Shown here: one piece after another, positions 50,911-61,670 of the stretch
Position numbering within the stretch: the stretch's first letter is position 1
How the letters are laid out: each line of letters starts with the position of its first letter
The notes under the pieces: generated by a model
Told to the model about the DNA's origin: nothing
Database searches by the model: none
Seen by the model: the letters and a program-made list of their open reading frames with translations, nothing else
Position numbers and translations under genes: made by a program
NCBI GenBank assembly: GCA_949127735.1
Contig: CASBPX010000058.1
Coordinates: 1 to 64,000 of the forward strand
DNA from: Candidatus Obscuribacterales bacterium
GTDB lineage: Bacteria; Cyanobacteriota; Vampirovibrionia; Obscuribacterales; Obscuribacteraceae
Direction: 5' to 3'
DNA: 64,000 nt

Positions 50911-52234
50911 TCAATCAGTCACTGCTTTTATCAATTCGGTTGATGCCGACCAGGCTTTAATCGAAGTTGATATTCAGGGCAGTATCGCCCACGCCACCAT
51001 GCTTTGCCAGCAGGGCCTGCTTACCCAGGCCCAGGCGGCAAATATTGTTAGCGGTTTGCAGACCATTTTGAGCGAGTATCACACTGGTGCTTTCGTGCTC
51101 AACCCTGTGTTCGAAGACGTGCATATGAATGTAGAAAAACGTCTCGAACAGCTAATCGGACAAGATGCTCTGCGGTTGCACACCGCCCGCAGTCGCAATG
51201 ATCAGGTTGCTCTCGATTTGCGGCTTTTTGTAATCGGGCAAATCGCTCAGCACAAAGCTCAAATTGCGGCACTGAAAACGGCAATCAATAAATCTGCCGC
51301 AGAAAATATTGATGCCGTGATGCCTGGCTATACACATTTGCAAAGGGCGCAGCCTGTGCTTTTTGCCCATGCTATGCATGCGTTTATTGAGCTGCTCGCC
51401 AGAGACTATTGTCGCTTTGAAGACCTGGAAAAGCGTGTTGCTATTTCACCGCTGGGTGCTGGTGCCCAGGCCGGTACAGGGCTTCCAATCGATCCGCATT
51501 TGAGCGCGAAATTGCTTGGTATGCAGAGCTGTTTCAATAATTCTATTGATGCAGTCAGCGATCGCGATTTTGCCGCTGAGTATTTATTTGCCGCTTCTAT
51601 GTGTTCGGTGCACTTAAGTCAGATGGCCGAAACATTTGTGATCTGGGCCTCGCGTGAATTTGGTTTTATCACCTTTAGCGACGCTGTCACCACAGCTTCG
51701 AGTTTGATGCCGCAAAAGAAAAATCCTGATCCGGTTGAAATAGTGCGCGGGAAAACTGGTGGCATGATTGGTGCGTTGGTTAATATACTTTCCACCTTAA
51801 AGGGCCTGCCGCTTGGTTACAATCGCGATTTGCAAGAGACCAAAGAGCCGGTTATTAAAGTGAGCCACGAATTGAGTGGCAGTTTAAATGTTATGGCCAT
51901 AGCCATCGCCAGCATGAGCGTCAATGCAGACGTGACGCTGAAAGCTGCTTCGGACCCCGATATGATCACAACTGACCTGGTGGAATATCTTGTAAACAAG
52001 TCGGTGCCATTTCGACGAGCCCACGAAGAAGTGTCGGCTCTCGTGGTTTTCGCACGGGAGAAAGCTGTCTCTCTTTCGGCTCTAACACTGATTGAATTGC
52101 AACAATTCAGCAAAGAATATGAGCATGATGCTTTAGCTTTGTTCGATCCTGTAGTTTCTGTGACCGCTAAAACATCACATGGAAGTACGGGTGTTGCCAA
52201 AGTTCAGGCCGTAGCTGCATCGCATGGTTTGTAG
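50873..52234 (+). CDS. argH: Argininosuccinate lyase
   Basis: 453 residues. The ATG at 50873 lies within argG with GGAG upstream, and the residues after it, RKAFTQQLDQSV, align with the usual GGRF start region though the leading Gly-Gly is replaced. Splits argininosuccinate into arginine and fumarate. The fumarase-superfamily signature SSLMPQKKNPDPVE (GSxxMPxKxNP) and HTARSRNDQVALDLR, TGLPIDPH and the catalytic Ser/His region are present. Last gene of the argFGH operon; next gene is on the opposite strand. Confidence 0.95.
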   Translation: MQVLRKAFTQQLDQSVTAFINSVDADQALIEVDIQGSIAHATMLCQQGLLTQAQAANIVSGLQTILSEYHTGAFVLNPVFEDVHMNVEKRLEQLIGQDALRLHTARSRNDQVALDLRLFVIGQIAQHKAQIAALKTAINKSAAENIDAVMPGYTHLQRAQPVLFAHAMHAFIELLARDYCRFEDLEKRVAISPLGAGAQAGTGLPIDPHLSAKLLGMQSCFNNSIDAVSDRDFAAEYLFAASMCSVHLSQMAETFVIWASREFGFITFSDAVTTASSLMPQKKNPDPVEIVRGKTGGMIGALVNILSTLKGLPLGYNRDLQETKEPVIKVSHELSGSLNVMAIAIASMSVNADVTLKAASDPDMITTDLVEYLVNKSVPFRRAHEEVSALVVFAREKAVSLSALTLIELQQFSKEYEHDALALFDPVVSVTAKTSHGSTGVAKVQAVAASHGL

Positions 52235-52238
52235 TGTT

Positions 52239-52874
52239 TCAAAATCCACCACCTAGACGCCCCGTATTATTGATCAGGAACGATCCAGTTAAATGAACTA
52301 AAATTGGGATCAGCGTTAGCGCCAAAAGTTCCCTGGCCAGCTCCATTCGTTTCAATTTTGTGCTGCGCAGGTAGCCGAGGAAGCAGGCAAGGAAACAGGA
52401 AACTATGGTGGCAACGCGAGATATATCTCTAGCGCAGTCATAGCCGTAATCAGCTAATTGTCCAACTTCAGCACCCTGACCGTAGCGTGGGTCGACCGGT
52501 GCGCCCACAAGGCCTTGCGCATTTGCGCTTGTGGCGAGCACCCAGCAGAGCGCGGTCAGCATTGAAGTTGCGTATGCCTGAATGCGATTGCGCACCTGCT
52601 TAATTTGTTTGGGGCAATTGTCAGTGACAATGGTGCCATCATCTTTGCGATAGAAATAGGTGCAAACCCGCTCTCCAGCCTTTTTTCTGTCGAGCAGCGC
52701 TACGGCCTCTTCATCAGAAAGGCTAGTGAGATTGTGAACATTTAGTTTGCAGTCACCGCAAAAGCGGACAGATTGGCCTCCTGCCATATCTTCCCATTTC
52801 ACCGAGCAGGGGCTGGTTATAAAGATGCTTTGAATCTGATTTTTGATAGCGCGTTGACGTTTGAAAGAAAACAT
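52239..52874 (-). CDS. Membrane protein with N-terminal Cys-containing domain
   Basis: About 211 residues starting at the ATG at 52874. The N-terminal domain, PCSVKWEDMAGGQSVRFCGD followed by CKLNVHNLTSLSDEEAVALL, is a small conserved module I know from many bacterial unknowns (pattern PC-x4-W-x2-M-x-G-x4-RFC-x2-C-x2-V-x-NLS); it may bind metal. Three membrane helices follow: ATSMLTALCWVLATSANA, VATIVSCFLACFLGYL and LALTLIPILVHLTGSFL. Function unknown. Convergent with argH. Confidence 0.6.
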   Translation of the reverse strand: MFSFKRQRAIKNQIQSIFITSPCSVKWEDMAGGQSVRFCGDCKLNVHNLTSLSDEEAVALLDRKKAGERVCTYFYRKDDGTIVTDNCPKQIKQVRNRIQAYATSMLTALCWVLATSANAQGLVGAPVDPRYGQGAEVGQLADYGYDCARDISRVATIVSCFLACFLGYLRSTKLKRMELARELLALTLIPILVHLTGSFLINNTGRLGGGF

Positions 52875-52904
52875 GTGCCCGAACCTCAGCTGGCAAATTG
52901 CCAT

Positions 52905-53375
52905 AATGGCGATTCTACTTTAGGCCGCGTTAATCTTGCGGTAAATCGGAGGATCATCAATGAAAGCGAGGTTATCGCAGGTCCATCGGCGATTGCAGAG
53001 TTATTTGGCAAGGCCTTGATAGTTGCTGCTTGTCTTTTGAGCGCTCTTTCTTTGGCTGCCTGGAAGCACCAAAGAGCGTTTGGCCGGCCTGGATGTCCGC
53101 TATTTGTTTCTCTCGGATGAAAGTTAACGCTTGGATTTCTTTATCTGATGCCATGATTTTGTCCGCAAACGAACGCAATACGACCCGACTGGAAAATCGG
53201 TATTAAGTTCCCACATGGCTCCGGCTTGCGCTTAACGCTCCAGTTGCGTTTCTCGGGATTGTTGTTTTGTGCCCGGCTATATGTTCAAAATGGAACAAAT
53301 ATGCAGTTTGCGCTTCTTATGTTCGAGCGTGTACTGTCGCTGGCCAAAAATCGCCAAGGTGTGAAGTCGTTATGA
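52905..53375. other. 470-bp region without a confident gene
   Basis: It contains a minus-strand ORF from 53154 reading MASDKEIQALTFIREKQIAD with no good ribosome binding site, and a T-rich stretch near 53250. Neither is convincing. Presumed to hold promoters for the gene at 52874 and the Crp-like gene at 53376. Confidence 0.3.
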
Positions 53376-54083
53376 GTGAATGAGACTGAATATAGCCCTC
53401 GAAATCATATTCTTTCTAAATTGAGAGAAGATAGCCTCAAAGCCCTTTTACCAAGTATGGAACTCGTCGAATTTGATATTCGTGAACCGTTATATGAGCC
53501 CCATACCCCGATTGATACAGCTTATTTTCCAGATACAGGGATGATTTCGATAGTTTGCCCGACCGCTGATGGTCCTTCAATCGAAGCAGTCACGGTAGGC
53601 AGAGAAGGTTTTATTGGTTTACCGTTAATCTTGGGTGCCACAACTACTCCTACCAGGGCTTTTTGTCAGGTACCTGGCCGCTGTTGGTCTGTCCCGGCTG
53701 CAGATTTGTTGCGACATGCAGAAGCCGATGTTGAATTTTCGTTGCTATTGAGAAAGTATGCCCAAACAGTTTTTGATCTAATGGCTCAGAGCACCGCATG
53801 TAATTGCTTGCATTCTATTGAAGAGCGTTGCGCGCGGTGGCTTTTAATTACTCATGACAGAATGGATAGTAACTCCTTTCAACTAACGCAGGAATTTCTC
53901 GCCACCATGATTGGTGTGCGTCGATCGAGCGTTAATTTGATTGCTAAAACTTTGCAATCCGCCGGTCTTATAGATTACAGACACGGCAAAATTGTGATCC
54001 TCGACCGAGAAGGACTAGAGCAAGTAAGCTGTGGCTGTTATGCAATTGTTCGTGACGCCTTCGACATAACCACGAATAGCTAA
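53376..54083 (+). CDS. Crp/Fnr family transcription regulator
   Basis: 235 residues from a GTG at 53376 (the start is not firmly placed). The cyclic-nucleotide-like sensor domain occupies about 10-145: LLPSMELVEFDIREPLYEPH, TAYFPDTGMISIVCPTADGP and EAVTVGREGFIGLPLILGA. The C-terminal winged helix (about 150-225) has ERCARWLLITHDRM, then LTQEFLATMIGVRRSSVNLI (recognition helix with VRRSSV) and GLIDYRHGKIVILDREGL. The cAMP-binding arginine is not evident, nor are the Cys ligands of an FNR-type iron-sulphur cluster, so the signal is unknown. Single gene. Confidence 0.85.
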   Translation: MNETEYSPRNHILSKLREDSLKALLPSMELVEFDIREPLYEPHTPIDTAYFPDTGMISIVCPTADGPSIEAVTVGREGFIGLPLILGATTTPTRAFCQVPGRCWSVPAADLLRHAEADVEFSLLLRKYAQTVFDLMAQSTACNCLHSIEERCARWLLITHDRMDSNSFQLTQEFLATMIGVRRSSVNLIAKTLQSAGLIDYRHGKIVILDREGLEQVSCGCYAIVRDAFDITTNS

Positions 54084-54097
54084 CAACGTGCGGTAGG

Positions 54098-54110
54098 CAA
54101 CAGTCTGTTG
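54098..54110. promoter_or_regulatory. Palindrome after the Crp-like gene
   Basis: CAACAG-T-CTGTTG, a perfect 13-bp palindrome 15 bp after the stop. Could be a short terminator stem or a protein-binding site. Low significance on its own. Confidence 0.2.
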
Positions 54111-54412
54111 TTACAAACGCCGGCAACAGTGCGCTATCGTACCTTCTCACGCAACAAAAGTATGAGCATGCTAGAAGCCAGACGGATCAATGGTTTCTTG
54201 ACCTACGTAGTGCTATCTACTTCGCAAGTTTGATTATTTTTATACCTGATTGATCTTCTCGATTAATTACCACTGACAATTGCATTAGAACTGCGTCCGG
54301 GAATCGAATCAAGGTTTCTGAAAGCCACGAGAAACAATTTTCGACTTAAGTTAGATGACCGACTTGATCTTTTGTGACCATCAAATTTGTTTCCAAATCA
54401 GAGGAGAGGCGT

Positions 54413-54745
54413 ATGTGCATAGTTATTGGCCGACACGAATTTTCAGATCCTGTTTTGGACAAGGTGCAACTTCCTTATGTGGCGGGTTTGTACGCTCTTC
54501 TTCATCGCGACAGCGAAGACTACCTTCTTATCGAAATTAATCAGTGCGAAAATTTGAGGGAGCTGCTAACACCTAGCATTGAGAGCACCTCTAACCCAAT
54601 TGTTGTCTTCTTAGAGTGTGAGAGTCTTGCAGAACGTAAAAGATTTCTTGATGAACTTTTAAAAGAATTTGAATTCGACGAAGTTGAGTCAATGCCCTCA
54701 AAAAAGCGTACCGAACTAAATACCGGCATTGCTTTAAAAGTTTAA
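54413..54745 (+). CDS. Small protein of unknown function
   Basis: 110 residues from the ATG at 54413 preceded by GAGGAGAGG. The pattern PYVAGLYALLHRDSEDYLLI, EINQCENLRELL and VVFLECESLAERKRFLDELL looks like a compact alpha/beta domain with a GLY-type start loop faintly reminiscent of GIY-YIG domains, but the catalytic residues are not clear, so I do not assign a family. Ends 117 bp before the ATPase operon on the same strand. Confidence 0.55.
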   Translation: MCIVIGRHEFSDPVLDKVQLPYVAGLYALLHRDSEDYLLIEINQCENLRELLTPSIESTSNPIVVFLECESLAERKRFLDELLKEFEFDEVESMPSKKRTELNTGIALKV

Positions 54746-54778
54746 CCAAAAGCATAGCAATACTTAGTCGAGCAAAGC

Positions 54779-54804
54779 GCAAAGCGCAAATACTGCGCGT
54801 TTGC
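54779..54804 (+). terminator. GC-rich hairpin before the atp operon
   Basis: GCAAAGCGCA (54779-54788) pairs with TGCGC-g-TTTGC (54794-54804, one bulged G); loop aatac. It separates the small gene at 54413 from atpD. No T-run follows; termination or 5' mRNA protection are both possible. Confidence 0.4.
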
Positions 54805-54829
54805 AATTAAGGAACTAATTTTAGAATAG

Positions 54830-56308
<1,479 letters not shown>

Positions 56309-56309
56309 A

Positions 56310-56714
56310 ATGGCAGATTCACTGATGCATTTGAAAATTCTCCTGCCCTTCGAAATTTTTGCGGAGAAGAGCGGTGTTTCGATGGTGGTGGCCGATACGC
56401 AAAATGGCGCATTTGGATTTTTGCCGCATCGCCTTGACTGTGTCGCTACCCTGGTGCCAAGCATTCTAATGTATGAAACCGCAAGTGGTGGCAAGGTCTA
56501 TGTCGCAGTAGATGAAGGCGTACTTGTAAAAACCGGTCTTGATATAACTATCTCGGTGCGAGAAGCAATCGCTGGAAAAGATCCTGGCGAACTGCGTGAG
56601 GCAGTTGAGAAAAAGTTTCTCGCACTCAGCGAGCAGAAGCTCAAAGTTCGCGCCATAACTGCCAAGTTAGAGAGCAATCTTGTCAGTCGCCTGGCGAAGT
56701 TGCACCATGAATGA
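56310..56714 (+). CDS. atpC: N-ATPase epsilon subunit
   Basis: 134 residues from the ATG at 56310, two bases after the atpD stop, with AGGGAAG as ribosome binding site. The sequence MADSLMHLKILLPFEIFAEK and NGAFGFLPHRLDCVATLVPS is the beta-sandwich of epsilon; the C-terminal helix part (REAVEKKFLALSEQKLKVRA) is present. Central stalk component coupling rotation to the catalytic head. Confidence 0.88.
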   Translation: MADSLMHLKILLPFEIFAEKSGVSMVVADTQNGAFGFLPHRLDCVATLVPSILMYETASGGKVYVAVDEGVLVKTGLDITISVREAIAGKDPGELREAVEKKFLALSEQKLKVRAITAKLESNLVSRLAKLHHE

Positions 56715-57018
56715 AGAATCGAAATTTGATCGGCTAGTAAAAGCAAAGGCATCACGCATAGATCAGGCGCGGAATAACTCCAGCCGTGAAGTGTGGTTTG
56801 GCCTGGGCATGACAGGACTGATTGGTTGGTCCGTGGCTGCACCTACCTTGTTAGGAGTGGCAGCAGGGATGTGGTTGGACAGTCATTATCCGGGCACGCA
56901 TTCGTGGACGCTTGCTTTGCTTGTTGCGGGCTTGTGTATTGGCTGCTTTAGCGCCTGGCAATGGCTGCAGGAGCAAGATCAGGCAATGAAAGAGAATGAA
57001 CAAACCGATGATCAATGA
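56707..57018 (+). CDS. atpQ: N-ATPase subunit AtpQ (AtpI/Z-like)
   Basis: 103 residues from the ATG at 56707, overlapping atpC by 8 bp. N-terminal basic segment RLVKAKASRIDQARNNSSRE followed by two membrane helices (GLGMTGLIGWSVAAPTLLGV and WTLALLVAGLCIGCFSAW). This is the AtpQ protein unique to N-ATPase operons, related to AtpI/AtpZ assembly factors. Its role is assembly, possibly Mg2+ or c-ring handling. Confidence 0.8.
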   Translation: MNEESKFDRLVKAKASRIDQARNNSSREVWFGLGMTGLIGWSVAAPTLLGVAAGMWLDSHYPGTHSWTLALLVAGLCIGCFSAWQWLQEQDQAMKENEQTDDQ

Positions 57019-57322
57019 TCTGGCGAAAGTGATACTATCTGCGGTTGCTGGCCTACTATTGGGTTCGCTCTTCTTCGGTGGCCTCTGGTGGACTGTTAAG
57101 GGTAGCCTGCTTCATAAAAATCACGTCCTTCTCTTCGCGGGAAGCTTGTTTCTGCGAACAGGGCTTGTGCTGCTCGGCTTTTACCTTGCCTGCATGTCCA
57201 ATTGGCATCATTTAGTTTCGTGTCTGCTTGGATTCGTCGCAGCGCGCCTAATCGTGATGGTGCTTCTTCGATTGCCATCACCAGACCTGATCTCAGTAGA
57301 CGAGGTGCTTCGTGCGCCTTAG
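56996..57322 (+). CDS. atpR: N-ATPase subunit AtpR
   Basis: 108 residues, overlapping atpQ. Three membrane helices: VILSAVAGLLLGSLFFGGLW, LLFAGSLFLRTGLVLLGFYL and HHLVSCLLGFVAARLIVMVL, two of them with a conserved buried Arg. AtpR is diagnostic for N-ATPases and is thought to help c-ring assembly. The start could also be the ATG at 57007 inside the coding region. Confidence 0.8.
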   Translation: MNKPMINDLAKVILSAVAGLLLGSLFFGGLWWTVKGSLLHKNHVLLFAGSLFLRTGLVLLGFYLACMSNWHHLVSCLLGFVAARLIVMVLLRLPSPDLISVDEVLRAP

Positions 57323-57992
57323 CCCCGACGAGCTGATCTTCTGGCAGCATGGATTCTTTAAAATCAATGCCACCCTCGTTTATACATGGGCACTGATGTG
57401 CCTGCTTGTGCTAGGTGCGACGCTGATTACCAGCAGGCTTTCAAATGGCACAAGGAGCTCTCGCTGGCATGGCCTTTTGGAAATCGTGGTCACCAGCATT
57501 GAAGAGCAAATTAAAGCTGTAGGTCTTAATCAACCGCAGAAGTATCTGCCTTTTTTAGGCACACTATTTTTATTTTTAGCAATGGCCAGCATTTGCACCA
57601 TCATTCCTGGCTATGAGCCCCCCACCGGTTCGCTCTCCACCACTACGGCGCTGGCTCTATCTGTCTTTATGGCGGTGCCTTTCTTCGGAATTGAAGAACA
57701 AGGATTGGGCAGTTATTTGAAGTCTTATATGCAACCAGCTGTGATTATGCTGCCCTTCAATATAATCGGCGAGTTCTCGCGCACCCTGGCCCTGGCAATT
57801 CGTTTGTTCGGCAACATGATGAGCGGTGCGCTGATTGTGGGGATATTGCTCACCATCACGCCATTCATTTTTCCTGTAGTGATGACACTTTTGGGTTTAC
57901 TCACGGGTCTGGTGCAAGCTTACATCTTCTTTATTCTGGCAGGAGTTTACATCGCTGCTGCTACTCGAGTGCATAAGCCACGGCACAAGTAG
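57312..57992 (+). CDS. atpB: N-ATPase subunit a
   Basis: 226 residues from a GTG at 57312, overlapping atpR by 11 bp; the GTG is correct because MRLSPDELIFWQHGFFKINA is the typical N-terminus. Five or so membrane helices, including FPVVMTLLGLLTGLVQAYIF and the helix EFSRTLALAIRLFGNMMSGA with the essential Arg (LAIRLFGNMMSG). Forms the ion half-channels beside the c-ring. Confidence 0.92.
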   Translation: MRLSPDELIFWQHGFFKINATLVYTWALMCLLVLGATLITSRLSNGTRSSRWHGLLEIVVTSIEEQIKAVGLNQPQKYLPFLGTLFLFLAMASICTIIPGYEPPTGSLSTTTALALSVFMAVPFFGIEEQGLGSYLKSYMQPAVIMLPFNIIGEFSRTLALAIRLFGNMMSGALIVGILLTITPFIFPVVMTLLGLLTGLVQAYIFFILAGVYIAAATRVHKPRHK

Positions 57993-58066
57993 CAGTATCA
58001 ACGGGAAAGAAAATACGTTTAAGACAAGTCATGAAACAAGAAAATAAAAGGCAGGAAAGAAAGATT

Positions 58067-58348
58067 ATGGATAGTATGACAATCATCGCGGTGACCTCAA
58101 TTGTGATTGCTGGTTTTACAATCGGTTTCGGCACCATGATGCCGGCACTAGCTGAGGGTAAGGCAGTTGCGTCGGCGCTTAGTTCACTGGCTCAGCAACC
58201 TGATGCCAGCCCGACCATTACGCGGACGCTATTCGTTGGATTGGCAATGATTGAGTCTCTGGCGATCTACTGTTTTGTAGTCTCGATGATTTTGATTTTC
58301 GCAAATCCTTTCTGGAATCATGTTATTGCCCAGGCCGGAGGAAAGTAA
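58067..58348 (+). CDS. atpE: N-ATPase subunit c
   Basis: 93 residues from the ATG at 58067, chosen because AGGAAAG lies upstream (an in-frame ATG at 58031 has none). Two membrane helices form the c-ring hairpin. Helix 2 carries VGLAMIESLAIYCFVV, with Glu and Ser followed five residues on by Tyr, the Na+-binding pattern. Helix 1 has MMPALAEGKAV, a second Glu typical of N-ATPase c subunits in place of the Gln found in classical Na+ F-ATPases. It is therefore probably Na+-specific. Confidence 0.88.
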   Translation: MDSMTIIAVTSIVIAGFTIGFGTMMPALAEGKAVASALSSLAQQPDASPTITRTLFVGLAMIESLAIYCFVVSMILIFANPFWNHVIAQAGGK

Positions 58349-58351
58349 TCA

Positions 58352-59176
58352 GTGGTTATTGATTGGTTTACTGTCATTGCCCAGGCAATCAACTTTCTTA
58401 TACTCATATGGCTGATGAAGCGCTTTCTTTACAAGCCGGTTCTTGCAGCCATTGATGCTAGAGAGAAGAAAATCGCTGACGAACTTGCCGATGCGGCAGC
58501 GAAAATGACTGAAGCTAAAGCAGATCGCGATGCTTTTCAGCGCAAGAATGATGAATTTGATAAACAGCGCTCAGACTTATGGGCCAGGGCGGTCGGGGAA
58601 GCAAAAGTTGAGCGGCAAAGATTAATAGACGAGGCACGAAAAGAAGCTGACAGCCTTAAAGTGAAACGTCAGGAATTGCTGCTTGATGATACTCGCAGCA
58701 TTATGCAATCAATCAGTAGATTGACCCAACAAACGGTATTCGATACAACGCGAAAGATACTCACCGATCTTGCCGGCACCAGTTTAGAAGCGGGCATAAG
58801 CGAGGTGTTCGCACAAAAGTTGAGGGCTATAAGTAGTCCTGACAAGGAAGTTTTTGCCGCGGCGCTTATGACAGCCACTGAACCGGCATTAGTTTGCAGC
58901 GCAGTGGAACTGCCAGAAGAGCATCGCCGAGCAATTGGGAAAGCACTCAATGAAACGTTTTCAATTGATGCACATTTGCGATTCGAAACCGCTCCAGATC
59001 TGATTGGTGGGATTGAACTCTCCGTCAATGGTCAGAATCTATCGTGGACAGTCTCCGATTATCTTCTTTCGATGAATACTGAAGTCGCTGAGTTGATCAA
59101 GAAGCGCTTCGCATCTCTTCCATTCTCTTCGACACCGGCTTCGACTGACCGCACAGATGTCGAGAGCAGCCAATGA
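58352..59176 (+). CDS. atpF: N-ATPase subunit b with delta-like C-terminal domain
   Basis: 274 residues from a GTG with GGAGG upstream, longer than usual b (about 160). Residues 1-25 form the membrane helix ([18 protein letters not shown]), then a long coiled-coil stalk. From about residue 165 to the end the sequence resembles the F1 delta subunit, for example [20 protein letters not shown], compared with delta's LIGG-x-V-L-x-x-x-D. It therefore takes over the missing atpH gene. Overlaps atpA by 4 bp. Confidence 0.85.
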   Translation: MVIDWFTVIAQAINFLILIWLMKRFLYKPVLAAIDAREKKIADELADAAAKMTEAKADRDAFQRKNDEFDKQRSDLWARAVGEAKVERQRLIDEARKEADSLKVKRQELLLDDTRSIMQSISRLTQQTVFDTTRKILTDLAGTSLEAGISEVFAQKLRAISSPDKEVFAAALMTATEPALVCSAVELPEEHRRAIGKALNETFSIDAHLRFETAPDLIGGIELSVNGQNLSWTVSDYLLSMNTEVAELIKKRFASLPFSSTPASTDRTDVESSQ

Positions 59177-60762
59177 CTACCGCGCCTGAACAACTTAATC
59201 TAGAGACAACACTGCGACAAGCACTGGAAGACATAACCCAAGTGCAGAACAACTCAGGGCCACAGTTGAAGCTACGTGAGGTCGGCACAATAACAAGTGT
59301 TTCTACCGGCATTGCCATGGTCTCAGGGTTACCTGGGGTGGGATTTGATGAGTTGGTAAAATTTCCCAATGGTGCCTTTGGCATCGCTTTCAACATTGAC
59401 CCCAACGAAGTCGGAGTAGTCTTACTTGGCGACTATTGGGAGCTACATACTGGCGATCAAGTCGAACGCACCGGAAGAGTTATGGACGTTGCTGTCGGCG
59501 ACAAATTGCTCGGACGTGTGATCGATCCGCTGGGCCGTCCGCTGGATGGCCAGGAGCCATTGACCGAATGTAATCGCTTGCCAATTGAACGACCGGCGCC
59601 AGCTATTATGGACCGCGCGCCAGTAAAGATTCCGCTACAGACTGGACTCAAGGTCATCGATGCCATGATACCTGTAGGACGCGGTCAGCGTGAGTTGATT
59701 TTAGGAGATAGGCAAACAGGAAAGACTGCCATCGCTGTTGATACCATTCTCAATCAGAAAAACAAAAATGTTCTCTGTGTTTATTGTGCCATCAACCAGC
59801 GCGCCTCGGCAGTAGCAAAGACTATAGCCGTGCTTCGCGAAAAAGGGGCGATGGATTATACCGTAGTAGTTGTAACTGAAGGAAATGATCCACCAGGTCT
59901 CGCGTATATTGCCCCATATTCGGCAACCAGCATAGCCGAGCATTTTATGGAAACTGGTCGAGATGTGCTTATTGTCTATGATGATCTGACGAAACATGCA
60001 GAGGCTTATCGTGAGCTTTCGCTTTTGCTTCGCCGTCCGCCGGGCCGTGAGGCTTTTCCTGGCGATATTTTCTATATTCATTCGCGTCTGCTTGAACGCG
60101 CCACACACCTGAATAGCGATCTCGGCAATGGGTCATTGACTGCTTTACCCATCATCGAGACAGAAGCGCAGAATCTCTCAGCCTACATTCCAACCAACCT
60201 CATTTCGATTACCGATGGACAAATTTATTTGTCTCCATCACTCTTTGAGTTAGGTGTACTACCGGCAGTGGATGTCGGCAAATCAGTCTCACGAGTAGGA
60301 GGTAAGGCCCAGCGGGCAGTTTATCGCGCAGTGGCTGGGGATCTGAAACTCTTATATTCACAATTCGAAGAACTCGAGACTTTTGCCAAATTTGGCGCCC
60401 ACCTCGATCAGAATACTACCAAGATCATTGAGCATGGTCGGCGCATACGCGCTTGTCTGAAGCAGTCAGAATTAGCTCCTGTAGCGGTTCCGGTCCAGAT
60501 TATGATACTTCTGGCACTGAGCGAGAAACTCTTTGATGGCGTTTCCCTCGATAAAATGAAGGATGCCGAACTTGCTCTACAAAAAGCGGTTGCGAACATT
60601 CCAGAAGCAGTGTGTGCTCGTTTCGAAACCGCATCGAAGTTAGATGATCAGGATCGCAAGACGGTAGTCGATTTGGCGCGACTGGCTCTGGCACCGTTCC
60701 AAATAAAAGCTGAAGACAAAAAAACAGTCAGCGAGACACCTGGTGGGAAGAGTAAGTCATGA
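59173..60762 (+). CDS. atpA: N-ATPase alpha subunit
   Basis: 529 residues, ATGA overlap with atpF and with atpG. Non-catalytic nucleotide-binding subunit: P-loop [38 protein letters not shown]-type Walker B ([15 protein letters not shown]) and arginine finger in [13 protein letters not shown]. The N-terminal domain starts [14 protein letters not shown]-like ([19 protein letters not shown]). All residues for the alpha role are in place. Confidence 0.95.
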   Translation: MTTAPEQLNLETTLRQALEDITQVQNNSGPQLKLREVGTITSVSTGIAMVSGLPGVGFDELVKFPNGAFGIAFNIDPNEVGVVLLGDYWELHTGDQVERTGRVMDVAVGDKLLGRVIDPLGRPLDGQEPLTECNRLPIERPAPAIMDRAPVKIPLQTGLKVIDAMIPVGRGQRELILGDRQTGKTAIAVDTILNQKNKNVLCVYCAINQRASAVAKTIAVLREKGAMDYTVVVVTEGNDPPGLAYIAPYSATSIAEHFMETGRDVLIVYDDLTKHAEAYRELSLLLRRPPGREAFPGDIFYIHSRLLERATHLNSDLGNGSLTALPIIETEAQNLSAYIPTNLISITDGQIYLSPSLFELGVLPAVDVGKSVSRVGGKAQRAVYRAVAGDLKLLYSQFEELETFAKFGAHLDQNTTKIIEHGRRIRACLKQSELAPVAVPVQIMILLALSEKLFDGVSLDKMKDAELALQKAVANIPEAVCARFETASKLDDQDRKTVVDLARLALAPFQIKAEDKKTVSETPGGKSKS

Positions 60763-61658
60763 GTGATACCATGTCCAGTTTGCGCCACAAGATTGGCAGT
60801 GCGGGTGACCTTCAGTCTGTGGTGCGTGCAATGAAAGCCCTGGCCTCGTCAAGTGTTGGACAATACCAGAGGTCAATATTGGCGGTGGCCGATTATTACC
60901 ATATAGTTGAACTCGGCTTGAGCCTCTGTACACGCGAACTCGATGGCGCTCGACACAGACAGTCAACGGAACAAAGTCTGAAACCCGAAAGGAATGCAGC
61001 GGCCGTAAGCGCTGCCATTGTATTCGGGTCTGACCAGGGCTTAGTCGGACGGTTTAACGAAGTGGTGGCAGACTATGCAATTGAAGCTCTCGCGTCGATG
61101 CCAGGTACGCCTTTAGTCTGGGCCGTCGGCGAGCGAGTGCAGGAGCGCCTGATCGACGGTGGGCTATCCGTGGCTGGCCTCTTCAAAGTACCGGAATCGG
61201 TTCAGGCAATTGTACCTCTGGTTGGAGAAATTCAAATCGAAAGCGAGACTCACTGGCTCAAGAGCGATTTTTCATCAGTTTATGTCTTTCACAACCGTCA
61301 CAAAATTGGTTCTCTCTACGAGCCAATCAGCCAGCGGTTGTTACCTCTGGACTGGCAATGGCAGCAGGATTTATCGAAAGTTAGCTGGCCGAAAGGAACG
61401 CTGCCTGAAGTGCTTGGCACCGAAAGCACCACTCTGAAAGCGTTGATCCGTGAGTATCTCTTCATAACCCTTTTCCGCGCGTGCGCTGAATCGCTTGCAA
61501 GCGAAAACGAAAGTCGTTTGGCAGCAATGACACGAGCAGAAAAGAACATAAGTGAACTGTTGGAGACTTTGCATAATGATTTTCATCGACTACGTCAAAC
61601 GTCCATTGACGAAGAACTTTTTGACGTCATTTCCGGATATCAGGCCTTGACGACATAA
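60759..61658 (+). CDS. atpG: N-ATPase gamma subunit
   Basis: 299 residues. Rotor stalk: the N-terminal helix [20 protein letters not shown] and C-terminal helix [20 protein letters not shown] match gamma, and [20 protein letters not shown] carries the conserved S/T-D-x-G-L-x-G motif. Overlaps atpA by 4 bp. Last gene of the operon; the next gene is on the opposite strand. It is somewhat divergent from mainstream gamma, as is normal for N-ATPases. Confidence 0.9.
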   Translation: MSDTMSSLRHKIGSAGDLQSVVRAMKALASSSVGQYQRSILAVADYYHIVELGLSLCTRELDGARHRQSTEQSLKPERNAAAVSAAIVFGSDQGLVGRFNEVVADYAIEALASMPGTPLVWAVGERVQERLIDGGLSVAGLFKVPESVQAIVPLVGEIQIESETHWLKSDFSSVYVFHNRHKIGSLYEPISQRLLPLDWQWQQDLSKVSWPKGTLPEVLGTESTTLKALIREYLFITLFRACAESLASENESRLAAMTRAEKNISELLETLHNDFHRLRQTSIDEELFDVISGYQALTT

Positions 61659-61670
61659 AACAAACCATGT

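Noticed and set aside
52972-53154. Minus-strand ORF MASDKEIQALTFIREKQIAD
   Set aside because: No ribosome binding site and a composition typical of chance ORFs.
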